A DNA stretch of 64,000 bases from Burkholderia cepacia ATCC 25416 (GCF_001411495.1 NZ_CP012982.1:1426001-1490000), one strand, 5' to 3'. Shown: positions 25,219 through 33,942, counted from the stretch's first letter. The notes: generated from the letters alone by a model not told the origin. A program made the numbers and translations.

Positions 25219-25241
25219 GGTGCGTTACGCGATAACGCACC
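25219..25241. promoter_or_regulatory. Inverted repeat, 9-bp arms
   Basis: GGTGCGTTA and TAACGCACC are perfect arms around 5 bases. There is no T-run, so it is unlikely to be a terminator. It lies 156 bp upstream of the exported-protein start (25063) and 325 bp upstream of cioA. Regulator unknown. Confidence 0.45.
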
Positions 25242-25335
25242 GCAACGGTTCGGCCGCGCGCGGGCGCCGAGGGGTGCGGTGTCGCGCAGCGTTCGCGCCC
25301 GGATCGAACCGTTCCGATGACGCGACGCGCCATAT

Positions 25336-25351
25336 TGACGCACGTGCGTCA
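25336..25351. promoter_or_regulatory. Perfect 16-bp palindrome upstream of cioAB
   Basis: TGACGCAC-GTGCGTCA has no spacer and no mismatch. It lies 41 bp upstream of the FNR/ANR box and shares GTGCGT/ACGCAC with the dyad at 25219-25241. Probably the site of a dimeric regulator other than FNR. Confidence 0.55.
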
Positions 25352-25391
25352 GACCGCCACGCCGCGGCCGCGCGCGCCGCAAGCAGCGTTC

Positions 25392-25405
25392 TTGATACGA
25401 ATCAA
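25392..25405. promoter_or_regulatory. FNR/ANR box upstream of cioAB
   Basis: TTGAT-ACGA-ATCAA matches the FNR/ANR consensus TTGAT-N4-ATCAA at all ten positions. It is centred 167 bp upstream of the cioA ATG. In Pseudomonas, ANR represses the cio operon at low oxygen, so a similar oxygen switch is likely here. Confidence 0.85.
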
Positions 25406-25565
25406 CGATTTACCCCGGAATCGCGCGCGCCGGGCTGGACATCTGCGACGAGTTGGCGCATTTCGCGGTGCAACATCGCGGCCCATACTCCAGCCAACCC
25501 CGACGCCCGTCCGCCGGGGTCCGCCGGCACCCGCCGGCGGGTATCGTCAGCCTCGGTCAACTGGT

Positions 25566-26978
25566 ATGGACACCGCTCTTTCGGCCCTCGATCTGGCCCG
25601 CCTGCAATTCGCGTTCACCGTCTCCTTTCACATCGTCTTTCCGGCGCTGAGCATCGGCCTCGCCAGCTTCATCGCCGTCCTCGAATATCGCTGGCTGAAA
25701 ACCGGCAAGCAGTACTACAAAACCCTCTGCCTGTTCTGGTCGAAGATCTTCGCGGTCGCGTTCGGGATGGGCGTCGTTTCCGGCGTCGTGATGAGCTACC
25801 AGTTCGGCACGAACTGGTCGGGCTTCTCGAGCTTCGCCGGCGCCGTCACCGGGCCGCTGCTGATGTACGAGGTCATGACCGCCTTCTTCCTCGAGGCCGG
25901 TTTCCTCGGCATCATGCTGTTCGGCTGGAACCGCGTGAGCCCCCGCGCGCACTTCGGCGCGACGCTGATGGTCGCGATCGGCACGCTGATCTCGACGTTC
26001 TGGATTCTCGCGTCGAACAGCTGGATGCAGACGCCGCAGGGCTTCGAGATCGTCGACGGCCGCGTCGTGCCGACCGACTGGTTCGCGATCATCTTCAACC
26101 CGTCGTTCCCGTACCGCCTGTTCCACATGGCGATCGCCGCGTTCATCGTCGCCGCGCTGGTGGTGGCCGCGACGGGCGCATGGCACCTGCTGAAGGGCCG
26201 CCGCGACAAGGGCGTGAAGAAGATGTTCTCGATGGCGCTGTGGCTGCTGCTCGTGCTCGCACCGCTGCAGGCCGTGATCGGCGACCAGCACGGCATCAAC
26301 ACGCTGAAACACCAGCCCGCGAAGATCGCCGCGATCGAAGGGCTGTGGGAAACCGAGAAGGGCGGCACCGCGCTCAACCTGTTCGGCATCCCGGACATGA
26401 AGGCGGAAACGACCCGCTACGCGGTGAAAGTGCCGCACCTCGGCAGCCTGATCCTCACGCACAGCTGGGACGGCGAGATCCGCGGGCTGAAGGAATTCCC
26501 GCCGGAAGACCGCCCGAACTCGACGGTCGTGTTCTGGAGCTTCCGGATCATGGTCGGCCTCGGCATCGCGATGATCGGCCTCGCCGCGCTCGCGTGGCTC
26601 CTGCGCCGCCGCGGCAGCCTGTATGAATCGAAGTGGTTCCAGCGCTTCGCGCTCGTGATGGGCCCGACCGGCTTCGTGTCGCTGCTCGCGGGCTGGGTCA
26701 CGACCGAAGCGGGCCGCCAGCCGTGGGTCGTGTATGGCGTGATGCGCACCGCGCATGCGGTGTCGCCGCTGTCGGTGCAGCAGGTCAGCCTGTCGATGAT
26801 GACGTTCGTGATCGTGTACTTCCTCGTGTTCGGCACCGGCGTGTACTACATGCTGAAGCTGATGAAGGCCGGCCCCGCGCTGCCCGACGTGAAGCACGAC
26901 GACACACCCGACACGCGCCCCGATCACACCGCGCGCCGCCCGATGTCGGCCGTCGACGAGTTGATCGAGACCGTCTGA
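25566..26978 (+). CDS. cioA: Cyanide-insensitive (bd-type) quinol oxidase subunit I, CioA
   Basis: The 470-residue membrane protein of the CydA family has heme ligand candidates H22, H187 and M329 (FRIMVG), and E102 in the GPLLMYEVMTAFFLE helix. The Q-loop is short, with no long insertion, as in CioA-type enzymes. The complex oxidises ubiquinol and reduces oxygen to water without pumping protons; CioA types resist cyanide. ATG 25566 begins MDTALSALDLARLQFAFTVS. It is co-transcribed with cioB, 30 bp downstream, behind an FNR/ANR box. Confidence 0.95.
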   Translation: MDTALSALDLARLQFAFTVSFHIVFPALSIGLASFIAVLEYRWLKTGKQYYKTLCLFWSKIFAVAFGMGVVSGVVMSYQFGTNWSGFSSFAGAVTGPLLMYEVMTAFFLEAGFLGIMLFGWNRVSPRAHFGATLMVAIGTLISTFWILASNSWMQTPQGFEIVDGRVVPTDWFAIIFNPSFPYRLFHMAIAAFIVAALVVAATGAWHLLKGRRDKGVKKMFSMALWLLLVLAPLQAVIGDQHGINTLKHQPAKIAAIEGLWETEKGGTALNLFGIPDMKAETTRYAVKVPHLGSLILTHSWDGEIRGLKEFPPEDRPNSTVVFWSFRIMVGLGIAMIGLAALAWLLRRRGSLYESKWFQRFALVMGPTGFVSLLAGWVTTEAGRQPWVVYGVMRTAHAVSPLSVQQVSLSMMTFVIVYFLVFGTGVYYMLKLMKAGPALPDVKHDDTPDTRPDHTARRPMSAVDELIETV

Positions 26979-27008
26979 GCCTACCCCATTCCGCATACGA
27001 GAAAACCT

Positions 27009-28016
27009 ATGGACGTCACCGTAATCTGGGCCGCGATCATCGCATTGGGGCTCTTCATGTACGTCGTGCTCGACGGCTTCGACCTCGGCATCGGCATCGT
27101 CTTCCCGTTCTTCCCGGACGAGAAGGAACGCGACCTGATGATGAACACGGTCGCGCCCGTGTGGGACGGCAACGAGACGTGGCTCGTGCTCGGCGGTGCC
27201 GGGCTGTTCGCGGTGTTCCCGGTCGTCTATTCGACCGTGCTGTCGGCGCTGTACCTGCCGCTGATCTTCATGCTGGTGTGCCTGATCTTCCGCGGCGTGT
27301 CGTTCGAGATCCGCGCGAAGGCGCGGCGCACGAAGCAGCTGTGGGATCTGGCGTTCATCGGCGGCTCGGCCGGCGCGACGCTGTTCCAGGGGATCGCGCT
27401 CGGCGCGTTCCTGCAAGGCATCAACGTGAAGGACGGCGTGTTCGCGGGCGATGCCTTCGACTGGCTCACGCCGTTCAGCCTGCTGACCGGCCTCGGCCTG
27501 ATCGTGACCTATGCGCTGCTCGGCTGCTGCTGGCTCGTCGCGAAGACGGAAGGCGACCTGCAGCGGCGCCTCCATCGCGTCGTGTGGCCGCTGACGCTCG
27601 TGCTGCTCGGCTTCATCGCGGTCGTCAGCCTGTGGACGCCGCTGCAGGACCCGGCCATCGCGCAGCGCTGGTTCGATTCGGGGCTGTTCTGGCGCCTGCT
27701 GCCGGTGCCGTTCCTGGTCGCCGCGTGCGCGGTATGGATGCGCCGCGCGGTGCGCGACCGGCATGACATGACGCCGTTCGTGCTCGCGCTGGCGCTCGTG
27801 CTGCTCGGCTACGTCGGCCTGCTCGTCACGCTGTTCCCGTATGCGATTCCTCAGACGATGACGATCTGGGAAGCCGCGGCGCCGCGCTCCAGCCAGACCT
27901 TCACACTGGTCGGCGCAGCGGTTATCCTCCCGATCATCATCGCCTACACGACGATGGGTTACTGGGTATTCCGAGGCAAGGTGCGCCATGAAGACCAGCA
28001 TTACTACCACCACTGA
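27009..28016 (+). CDS. cioB: Cyanide-insensitive (bd-type) quinol oxidase subunit II, CioB
   Basis: The 335-residue CydB-family subunit has eight or nine helices. It opens VIWAAIIALGLFMYVVLDGFDLGIG and contains VWDGNETWLVLGG, the signature of subunit II. It pairs with CioA in the inner membrane. Its last 29 bases overlap the start of a 60-residue membrane protein gene, so the three are expressed together. Confidence 0.95.
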   Translation: MDVTVIWAAIIALGLFMYVVLDGFDLGIGIVFPFFPDEKERDLMMNTVAPVWDGNETWLVLGGAGLFAVFPVVYSTVLSALYLPLIFMLVCLIFRGVSFEIRAKARRTKQLWDLAFIGGSAGATLFQGIALGAFLQGINVKDGVFAGDAFDWLTPFSLLTGLGLIVTYALLGCCWLVAKTEGDLQRRLHRVVWPLTLVLLGFIAVVSLWTPLQDPAIAQRWFDSGLFWRLLPVPFLVAACAVWMRRAVRDRHDMTPFVLALALVLLGYVGLLVTLFPYAIPQTMTIWEAAAPRSSQTFTLVGAAVILPIIIAYTTMGYWVFRGKVRHEDQHYYHH

Positions 28017-28170
28017 TTCCGCCGAACACTCCGCCGCCGCGGCCCCCCGGCCGCGGATGCGCGGCTGGATGTGGTTCGTCGTCCTGTGGGCCGGCGGCGT
28101 GATCGGCGCCGTCACGCTCGGTTACGCGTTCAAGATCTTCATGAACCTGACGCTGTTCGCGGTGAAGTAG
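27988..28170 (+). CDS. DUF2474-like small membrane subunit of the bd oxidase operon
   Basis: The 60-residue protein has a short polar N-terminus and one hydrophobic helix (WMWFVVLWAGGVIGAVTLGYAF, about 28-49). It starts inside cioB with a 29-bp overlap. Single-helix proteins at this place (CydX, CydS, DUF2474) bind and stabilise bd oxidases, and the length and W-FVVLW motif fit DUF2474. A role as accessory subunit is inferred from position and family. Confidence 0.8.
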   Translation: MKTSITTTTDSAEHSAAAAPRPRMRGWMWFVVLWAGGVIGAVTLGYAFKIFMNLTLFAVK

Positions 28171-28314
28171 GCCCCTTCCGCGTTGCACGCCGGGGCACAT
28201 GCCGGGCCCGTTCCGCGCAATCCGCCTCCGGCGCGCCACCGTCGCCACCGGCACGCCGCCGTGTTCGATCATCCTCCCCGGCTTTCACGCGCCGGCGCGC
28301 ACCCCGCTCACCGC

Positions 28315-28929
28315 TCACCGCTCGCACTTCGTCGCGCACATCGCCTTGTCCACTTCCGCGAAGAACGCCTGGTAGTACTCGGGCTCCATGACGGTCTTGG
28401 TGCGCGAATCGCCGGCGCTGTCCCACACCGTACGATCGAATCGCGCCCGCACGATCGCGACGTGCGCGTCCCGCCCCGCCCGAACCGTCACGATCGCGGC
28501 CACGCGTTCATGATCGGGCTTCGTCGGCAGCATCCCGATGCGCGCCTTCAGCGCGCCGCGCAGCAGCTGACGCCACTTCGGGATCAGCGTGTCGCTGCGC
28601 CCCGCTTCCACCAGCCCCGAATCGCGATCGACCGTCACCGGCGCATAACCCTGCGCGCGCAGCGCGCCGGCCACCGCGTCGAGCGCGCGCGCCTGCGTCG
28701 CGTCCGCATAGCGGCGGTCGCTGAGCATGCGCAGCGTCTGCTGCTCGGCATCGGTCAGGTCGACTTCGGTCTGGCTCGAGCTGTAGCGCACCAGCGATCC
28801 GCCGTTGCCGATCTGCCGCTCGTTGTCGGGTTTCGTCGCGCATCCGGTCAGCGCCGCGAACAGTCCGGCACAGGCGAGCGCCAGCGCGCCGCGGCCGCGC
28901 ACGGGCGGCACCGCGGCCGGGCGGTTCAT
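28315..28929 (-). CDS. Putative outer-membrane lipoprotein of unknown function
   Basis: The 204-residue protein has a signal (ALALACAGLFAALTGC) with lipobox LTGC near residues 27-30. The mature domain has QTLRMLSDRRYADAT and a central segment that may be a small alpha/beta fold, and ends with two cysteines (MCATKCER) that may pair in the periplasm. I do not recognise a named domain. It is divergent from the LysR gene across 181 bp. Confidence 0.7.
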   Translation of the reverse strand: MNRPAAVPPVRGRGALALACAGLFAALTGCATKPDNERQIGNGGSLVRYSSSQTEVDLTDAEQQTLRMLSDRRYADATQARALDAVAGALRAQGYAPVTVDRDSGLVEAGRSDTLIPKWRQLLRGALKARIGMLPTKPDHERVAAIVTVRAGRDAHVAIVRARFDRTVWDSAGDSRTKTVMEPEYYQAFFAEVDKAMCATKCER

Positions 28930-29110
28930 CTCACGACGTGCCGCGCGCCGGACGCGTAGACGGTGGCGAAATCCGGTTGCCCGGGCGTCGGGTGGCGATA
29001 TGATCGTCATCGGGGCGTTCTCTCCTGTCGGCGCCATGATAGGGAGGCGCCCCGGCCGCCACAAACGACATTTTTTGACCCACTGTGTAGCTTTTCTTCG
29101 CGATCTCACG

Positions 29111-30016
29111 ATGCGCCGATTGCCGCCCCTGAATGCGCTGCGCAGCTTCGAAGCTGCCGGCCGCCTGCAGAGCCTCACCCTCGCCGCCGACGAGTTGAAC
29201 GTGACCCAGAGCGCGGTCGCGCAGCAGATCCGCGTGCTCGAATCGTTCTTCGGGCAGAAGCTGTTCGAACGCGACGGGCGCTCGTTGCGGCTCACGCCGC
29301 GCGCGCGGCATTACCTCGTCGACGTCGCGAGCTGCCTCGGCCGGCTCGCGCAGGCCACGAGCCAGATGCTCGAACCGGTCGGCGGCCATCCGGTGCGGAT
29401 CAACACGTCGGTGTCGTTCGCGCATGGATGGTTGCTCACGCAACTGGCCGCGTTCCAGGCCGGGCATCCGGATATCGACGTGCAACTCGTCACGACGCCC
29501 GACACCGAACGCGACCAGTTCGACGAAACCTGCGACATCGTCATCCGCCGCTATACGCCGGAGCTGCGCCGCAAGGGGTTCGTGTCGCGGCCGCTGCTCG
29601 CGACCGTGGCGGTGCCGGTGTGCGCGCCCGGCCACCCGGTGCTCGATGACGCGCGCACGCCGGCCGACCTGCGCCACGCGCCGCTGCTGCATTACGCGGG
29701 CTTGCCGCAGGCATGGCAATACTGGTTCCACCAGGCGGGCTCGGTCGTCACCGAGACGCTGCGCGGGCCGTTCTATCGCGAGTTCTTCCTGATGACCAAG
29801 GCTGCCGCGAGCGGGCTCGGCGTGTGCCTCGCGCCGCGCGCGGTCGTGCGCGACGATCTCGAGCACGGGCGGCTCGTCGCGCTGTTTCCGGAAGTCCACC
29901 TGGAAGGGCCGCCGTTTCATTGCCTGTATCGCGACGACGGCGATGCGTCGCTGCGCACGTTCGTCGACTGGCTGTTCGCGCGGGCAGAGGCGCTGGAAGG
30001 GGCGCCGCCGGGATAG
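29111..30016 (+). CDS. LysR-family regulator, GcvA-like
   Basis: The 301-residue LTTR has the GcvA-type N-terminus RRLPPLNALRSFEAAGRLQSLTLAADELNVTQSAVAQQIRVLE (about 2-44) and a standard effector domain with SGLGVCLAPRAVV. GcvA-like proteins control amino-acid or beta-lactamase genes among others. No glycine-cleavage or lactamase gene is near. The divergent lipoprotein gene at 28929 is a possible target. Confidence 0.85.
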   Translation: MRRLPPLNALRSFEAAGRLQSLTLAADELNVTQSAVAQQIRVLESFFGQKLFERDGRSLRLTPRARHYLVDVASCLGRLAQATSQMLEPVGGHPVRINTSVSFAHGWLLTQLAAFQAGHPDIDVQLVTTPDTERDQFDETCDIVIRRYTPELRRKGFVSRPLLATVAVPVCAPGHPVLDDARTPADLRHAPLLHYAGLPQAWQYWFHQAGSVVTETLRGPFYREFFLMTKAAASGLGVCLAPRAVVRDDLEHGRLVALFPEVHLEGPPFHCLYRDDGDASLRTFVDWLFARAEALEGAPPG

Positions 30017-30092
30017 CCGGCGACGCGCACGGAACTCGCCGCTTCCGCTGCCGGATCGACGAAGCCCGGTATACGGGGAATGGCCCGGGCGC

Positions 30093-30287
30093 TTACTTTT
30101 GCCCGCGCAGCGCCGCTTCGATCTTGCGATCGGTCTTGTACTGGCTCAGCGCATACACCGACCAGATCGCGGCCGGCAGCCAGCCGACGATCGTGATTTG
30201 CAGGATCAGGCAGATGATCCCGGCGATCGGGCGGCCGATCGTGAAGAACTGGAACCACGGCAGCAGCAGGGCAAGCAGAAGGCGCAT
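30093..30287 (-). CDS. YqaE/Pmp3-family small membrane protein
   Basis: The 64-residue protein has two hydrophobic helices and the family motif GRPIAGIICLILQITIVGWLPAAIWSVYAL. GAGAGG lies upstream of ATG 30287; the longer frame to 30359 has no such site. Pmp3/YqaE proteins are linked to membrane potential and salt stress. It is convergent with the LysR gene. Confidence 0.88.
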   Translation of the reverse strand: MRLLLALLLPWFQFFTIGRPIAGIICLILQITIVGWLPAAIWSVYALSQYKTDRKIEAALRGQK

Positions 30288-30441
30288 GAACAAACCTCTC
30301 GGTGCGTCGTTGAACGGGTGATGCGTGGCGAATATGCCGGTACGGGCGACAGAATTCAAGCCGTTCGTCGCGATACCCGCCTGCTACACTCGCGCGTCGT
30401 CGAACGAAGCACGACGAGAACAACAACGGAGAAAGAGGGCA

Positions 30442-31578
30442 ATGAACACCCCGTCGTCACACCACGGCCACGAGCCGCCCGCCGTCACGCACCCGAGGAA
30501 GGCCCGGCACCGCTGCGCGGCCGTCGCGCTCGCCGCGCTCACCGCCGTCGGCGTCGCGCACGCCGAAACGAAGCCGACGACGCGCTACGCGATCAACCTG
30601 ACCGGCGACAGCGGCAGCGAAATACCGCTGAGCAGCGAGCCCTACAGCTGGACCACGCACGACGGCAAGGTGCTGTCCCAAGGCGTGACCGATGACAAGG
30701 GGCATGCCGCCGTCGCACGGCAGGCGGGCGAGACGCACTATGTGCTGGAGACCGTCAACACCCGCTGGATCTACACGGTCGACAACGCGTGCTGGGCGCG
30801 CCGCGACGCCGCCTTCGCCCGCTGCGCGAAACTGACCGACGCCGTCAACCTCGTCGCGCAGCGCATGGCCGACGACGCGCGCGACGAGCAGGCCGCGGCC
30901 GCCCGGCGCCGTGATGCCGCGCTCGCCCGTTACCGCGCGGCCGCGGCGGCCAACGACGACGAACTCGTGTGGCTGGGCCCGCTGCCGGCCGAATGGTCGA
31001 GGGACGACGTCCAGAAACAGCTCGACGACGTGTACGGCAAGATCAAGCACGAACTCGACAATCTCGGCGATGCCGACATCGACGTGTCCCGCTTCGTGTG
31101 CAGGTCGCCCGACCAGATCGGCGCGGCTCCGGACCAGCAGGCCGTGATCGACTACATGAGCAGCCTGCGCGAACCCGGCTCGACGACGCCCGCGCAGTGG
31201 ACGGCGCTCGTCGAGGCCGCGCGCAAGGGCAACTGGCTCGCGCGGTTGCAGATCTTCGTCGCGCTCGGCTCGCGCCCGAAGGACGACCTCGTGTCGGTCT
31301 ACCGGCGTATCCAGCTGATGGGGTGGCTGCAGGCGAACCACGTCGGCGCGCTGTACACCTACTACCTGGGCGAACTCGCCGCAACCGGCTATTTCGAAGG
31401 GCCCGGCCCCGGCGCCACGTCGCCGATTCCGTTGTATGCGGCGATGCACGGCAGTTATGCGGCGATGAAACGCGCGGGCGATTCGCTCATGGCGCGGGAC
31501 GAGCCGGACGTGCAGGCGATCGGCAAACGCATGCACGATTGCGCGCTGCAGATGATGCCGGTGCTGTTCGCGAAGTAG
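30442..31578 (+). CDS. Exported hypothetical protein
   Basis: The 378-residue protein has an Arg/His-rich N-region, then a signal-like hydrophobic stretch (CAAVALAALTAVGVAHA, about 25-41). The next about 70 residues (EIPLSSEPYSWTTHDGKVLSQGVTDDKGHA) look like a small beta domain. An Ala/Arg-rich helix (about 135-170) and an alpha-helical C-terminal half with a possible Sel1/TPR-like character follow. I do not recognise the protein. AGAGGG precedes the ATG. It is tail-to-tail with the phosphodiesterase gene. Confidence 0.65.
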   Translation: MNTPSSHHGHEPPAVTHPRKARHRCAAVALAALTAVGVAHAETKPTTRYAINLTGDSGSEIPLSSEPYSWTTHDGKVLSQGVTDDKGHAAVARQAGETHYVLETVNTRWIYTVDNACWARRDAAFARCAKLTDAVNLVAQRMADDARDEQAAAARRRDAALARYRAAAAANDDELVWLGPLPAEWSRDDVQKQLDDVYGKIKHELDNLGDADIDVSRFVCRSPDQIGAAPDQQAVIDYMSSLREPGSTTPAQWTALVEAARKGNWLARLQIFVALGSRPKDDLVSVYRRIQLMGWLQANHVGALYTYYLGELAATGYFEGPGPGATSPIPLYAAMHGSYAAMKRAGDSLMARDEPDVQAIGKRMHDCALQMMPVLFAK

Positions 31579-31622
31579 ACGCGGACAGCACCTCGCGCGG
31601 CACCTCACGCGGCACACCGGCA

Positions 31623-31647
31623 GCCCGCCGCGCGGCCGGCGGCGGGC
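31623..31647. terminator. Hairpin between convergent genes
   Basis: GCCCGCCGC / GCGGCGGGC (9-bp perfect arms, 7-base loop) sits in the 90-bp gap between two convergent genes. There is no T-run on either side, so its terminator role rests on placement. Confidence 0.4.
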
Positions 31648-31668
31648 AGTCCTGCGGCGTCGCGTCGC

Positions 31669-33342
31669 TCAGCGACCGATACCGAGCCCCGGCAGCACGC
31701 CGGTATTCTCGGCCACCACCGCATGCAGCAGGCGCGGGTCGGCACCGAGCAGCCCGAGGATCGTCGGCGCGACCTGTTTCGTGCCGACCGTGTCGGTCAC
31801 CGTGCGCGCGCGATGCAGGCCCGGATACGACACGAGCAGGCCGAGGTGGCTGTCGTCCGGCGCGTTGCCGCCGTGCTCCTCGTCCTTCTTCGTGCTCGAC
31901 GTGTAGATCACGCCCGGATTCGGCTGGACGACGATGTCCGGCGTGCGGCCGTTGGCCGGATCGCCGAACCGCTCGGCGAGCGCCGCGCCGTACAGGATGT
32001 ACGCCTGCGGGCCGTCCGCGCAGATCCCCGGCGCATTGCAGCCCAGGTTCGCCTTCAGCGTCTGCACCACGGCCGTGCGCTGGTTGCGGTCGCGCAGCCA
32101 GATCAGGCCGACGTCGTCGGTCTGCACGAAGCCCGTGCCGACCAGGCCCGAACCGTCGTTCAGGTTGCCCGTCTTCGTGTTGTTCTGGCCGAAGTTGCCG
32201 TTCGGGTCGAGATAGTTGTTCGCTTCGAGCAGCTTCGTCAGCGTGTCGCCGTTCTTCACGAGCTTCGTGTGATCGGTCGGCGACTGGCCATGCTTCGACG
32301 TGACGATCACGGCCGTCGACGAATACAGGTTCGCCTGCTTCAGCGCCTCGACGACGTGGCCGATCGCGTTGTCGACGTACGTGATCGCGTTCGCGACCTG
32401 CCCGTTCGGCGTGAAGTTCGCATCCAGGTAGCCGCCGCCCTTCGTCACCACCGCCTTCTGCGCGACGCTCAGCGTCTGGAAATCGGCGCCGAACAGCGTC
32501 GGCACCGGCGCGCGCTTCGTGCCCGTCGAGTCGCGGCCGTTGATCTGGTTGATCAGCGCCTGCACGTGCAGGTTGTCGAATTGCGCGGTATGCGAATAGA
32601 CGTCCGTGTAGTCCGTCTGCGTCGCCGGGTCGATCGAGTTGATCTCGGTGCGCGCGAGATCGTCGACGCCGGTGCCCGACGGCCCGTTCAGCCAGTCGTA
32701 GCCCCATGCGTGCTTGTCGGCCCACGCGGTGGTCGCGTTCGGGATGCCCGCCTTCACGGCCTCGAACACCGTGTTGGTCTTCACGTAGTTGTGCGGATAG
32801 ACCGGCACGCACTTGCCGTCGACCTTCGCGTTCGGGATCGCCTGCGGATTGAATGCGCCGCCGCCGTTCAGGTGAACCAGCGCGCCGCCGTTCTCCGCGT
32901 CGATGCCGGTCGTCTCGTCGAACACGACGTTCCAGCCCTGCTTGCCCGTGCAGCTCGTGTCGCCCGGCGCGTACAGGTTGCGATCGTACGACACGTCGTA
33001 GAACAGGCCGGCCGTCTTCGGCGAGCCGCCGGTCACGAGCGCGGCGAGGCCCGGAAACGAATCCGACAGGCCGGGCGTATAGGCATTCGTGTAGGTCACG
33101 CCGCTCTTCGCGAGCACCGCGATATTCGGGCACGTGTTCGCGCCGATGCAGCGCGCGAGATCCTGCTCGTGCAGGCCGTCGACGCTGATCAGCAGCACGT
33201 GCTTCACGACGCGGCTCGCGTGGCCGCGGTCCTCGCCCTGACGGTTGCCGTCCTGCTGCGCCGCATGCGCGCCCGCGCCTGCGAGCGCCAGCGCGCCCGC
33301 CACCATCCCCACCCACTTCCGCTGCTTCCCAAGGAAAGACAT
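31669..33342 (-). CDS. Secreted type I phosphodiesterase / alkaline-phosphatase superfamily protein
   Basis: The 557-residue protein has a signal peptide (about 1-28). The core begins HVLLISVDGLHEQDLAR (metal Asp near residue 55). The nucleophile region NAYTPGLSDSFPGLAALVTGG follows near residues 88-108, and SSTAVIVTSKHGQSP carries the second metal site. The late segment EEHGGNAPDDSHLGLLVSYPG gives the third. The family hydrolyses phosphodiesters or pyrophosphates outside the cytoplasm. AGGTGGGG lies upstream of ATG 33342. Substrate unknown. Confidence 0.85.
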   Translation of the reverse strand: MSFLGKQRKWVGMVAGALALAGAGAHAAQQDGNRQGEDRGHASRVVKHVLLISVDGLHEQDLARCIGANTCPNIAVLAKSGVTYTNAYTPGLSDSFPGLAALVTGGSPKTAGLFYDVSYDRNLYAPGDTSCTGKQGWNVVFDETTGIDAENGGALVHLNGGGAFNPQAIPNAKVDGKCVPVYPHNYVKTNTVFEAVKAGIPNATTAWADKHAWGYDWLNGPSGTGVDDLARTEINSIDPATQTDYTDVYSHTAQFDNLHVQALINQINGRDSTGTKRAPVPTLFGADFQTLSVAQKAVVTKGGGYLDANFTPNGQVANAITYVDNAIGHVVEALKQANLYSSTAVIVTSKHGQSPTDHTKLVKNGDTLTKLLEANNYLDPNGNFGQNNTKTGNLNDGSGLVGTGFVQTDDVGLIWLRDRNQRTAVVQTLKANLGCNAPGICADGPQAYILYGAALAERFGDPANGRTPDIVVQPNPGVIYTSSTKKDEEHGGNAPDDSHLGLLVSYPGLHRARTVTDTVGTKQVAPTILGLLGADPRLLHAVVAENTGVLPGLGIGR

Positions 33343-33652
33343 GATCACCCCACCTCATCGATTGACGTTGAACTGCGTGACTTGCCATCAGGCGCGCAAG
33401 AATATGGCTGCGCCGTGGGTCGTTCGCATGAAGCGGGGCTTTCTGTTTTCTATCAAACGTAACCAATCGCAAGTGACACGACGCGGTCGCAAACCAGCGT
33501 GGCCCGGCGCACGTCGCGGACTCGCGCGCTCACCGGCAAGCACCGCCCCGGTGCATCGGCCACCGTCCGCGGCGTCACCCGCCGCACGATTTTTTTTCCG
33601 GCTTGGCGCGCGACTATTGGCGTGTGATAAAGGGTTTTCCCTGACCCGGAGC
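33343..33652. other. 310-bp divergent intergenic region
   Basis: No gene is visible. At its right end it holds a promoter and the AGGG-TTTT-CCCT element for the small gene at 33659. It includes a run of eight T (33590-33597) without an attached stem. Confidence 0.5.
33603..33642 (+). promoter_or_regulatory. Promoter and AGGG-TTTT-CCCT element of the small gene
   Basis: TTGGCG (33603-33608), 17 bp, then GATAAA (33626-33631) form a plausible sigma-70 promoter. AGGGTTTTCCCT (33631-33642), a dyad with arms AGGG/CCCT, lies directly behind it, over the expected transcription start. The same 12-mer occurs twice before the DUF3563 gene (44438-44479). Confidence 0.6.
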
Positions 33653-33658
33653 ATGAGT

Positions 33659-33883
33659 ATGTCGACCCTGGAAGCCCTCCGGTTCGTGCTGGACGATGCA
33701 CGCACCCCCGAAATCATTCGCCACCACGTCGTCGACGCGTTGCAGTACGCGTTGCGCAATTACGGACAGGTGTTCACCGCGAAGGAAGTCGAATGGCTGG
33801 CGCAGTGGGACGACGCGCGTCTGCCGCTGGCCGCGAAGAAGGAATTGGGCAAGCGCGAGGAACCGGCGATCGCCGCGCGCTGA
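33659..33883 (+). CDS. Small conserved-looking hypothetical protein
   Basis: The 74-residue acidic helical protein (STLEALRFVLDDARTPEIIRHHVVDALQYALRNYG then VEWLAQWDD) has no signal peptide or cysteine. GGAG seven bases upstream favours ATG 33659; ATG 33653 is alternative. Family not recognised. Its promoter carries the AGGG-TTTT-CCCT element shared with the DUF3563 gene. It is convergent with the DUF748 gene. Confidence 0.65.
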   Translation: MSTLEALRFVLDDARTPEIIRHHVVDALQYALRNYGQVFTAKEVEWLAQWDDARLPLAAKKELGKREEPAIAAR

Positions 33884-33892
33884 AGGCAGCGC

Positions 33893-33928
33893 GCCGCCGC
33901 GCCCGAACGGAGGAACGGACGCGGCGGC
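33893..33928. terminator. Hairpin between convergent genes
   Basis: GCCGCCGCG and CGCGGCGGC pair over 9 bp with an 18-base loop, in the 59-bp gap between two convergent genes. It lacks a T-run, so confidence is modest. Confidence 0.35.
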
Positions 33929-33942
33929 GGCGGACGGCCTGC

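Larger units (their letters stand above)
25064..25565. other. 502-bp divergent region between the envelope pair and cioAB
   Basis: There is no gene. It contains three strong dyads: 25219-25241 (9-bp arms, 5-base centre), 25336-25351 (perfect 16-bp palindrome) and the FNR/ANR box at 25392-25405. The 160 bp between the box and the cioA ATG holds the presumed cio promoter and leader, but I cannot place a convincing -35/-10 pair. Confidence 0.6.

Noticed and set aside
25557..28115. 852-codon open frame on the minus strand across cioAB
   Set aside because: It is antisense to conserved membrane subunits, rich in Arg/Glu/His, with no recognisable domain.
31623..31647. Possible strong bidirectional terminator
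   Set aside because: Hairpin present but no T-run on either strand, so I kept it only as a low-confidence feature.
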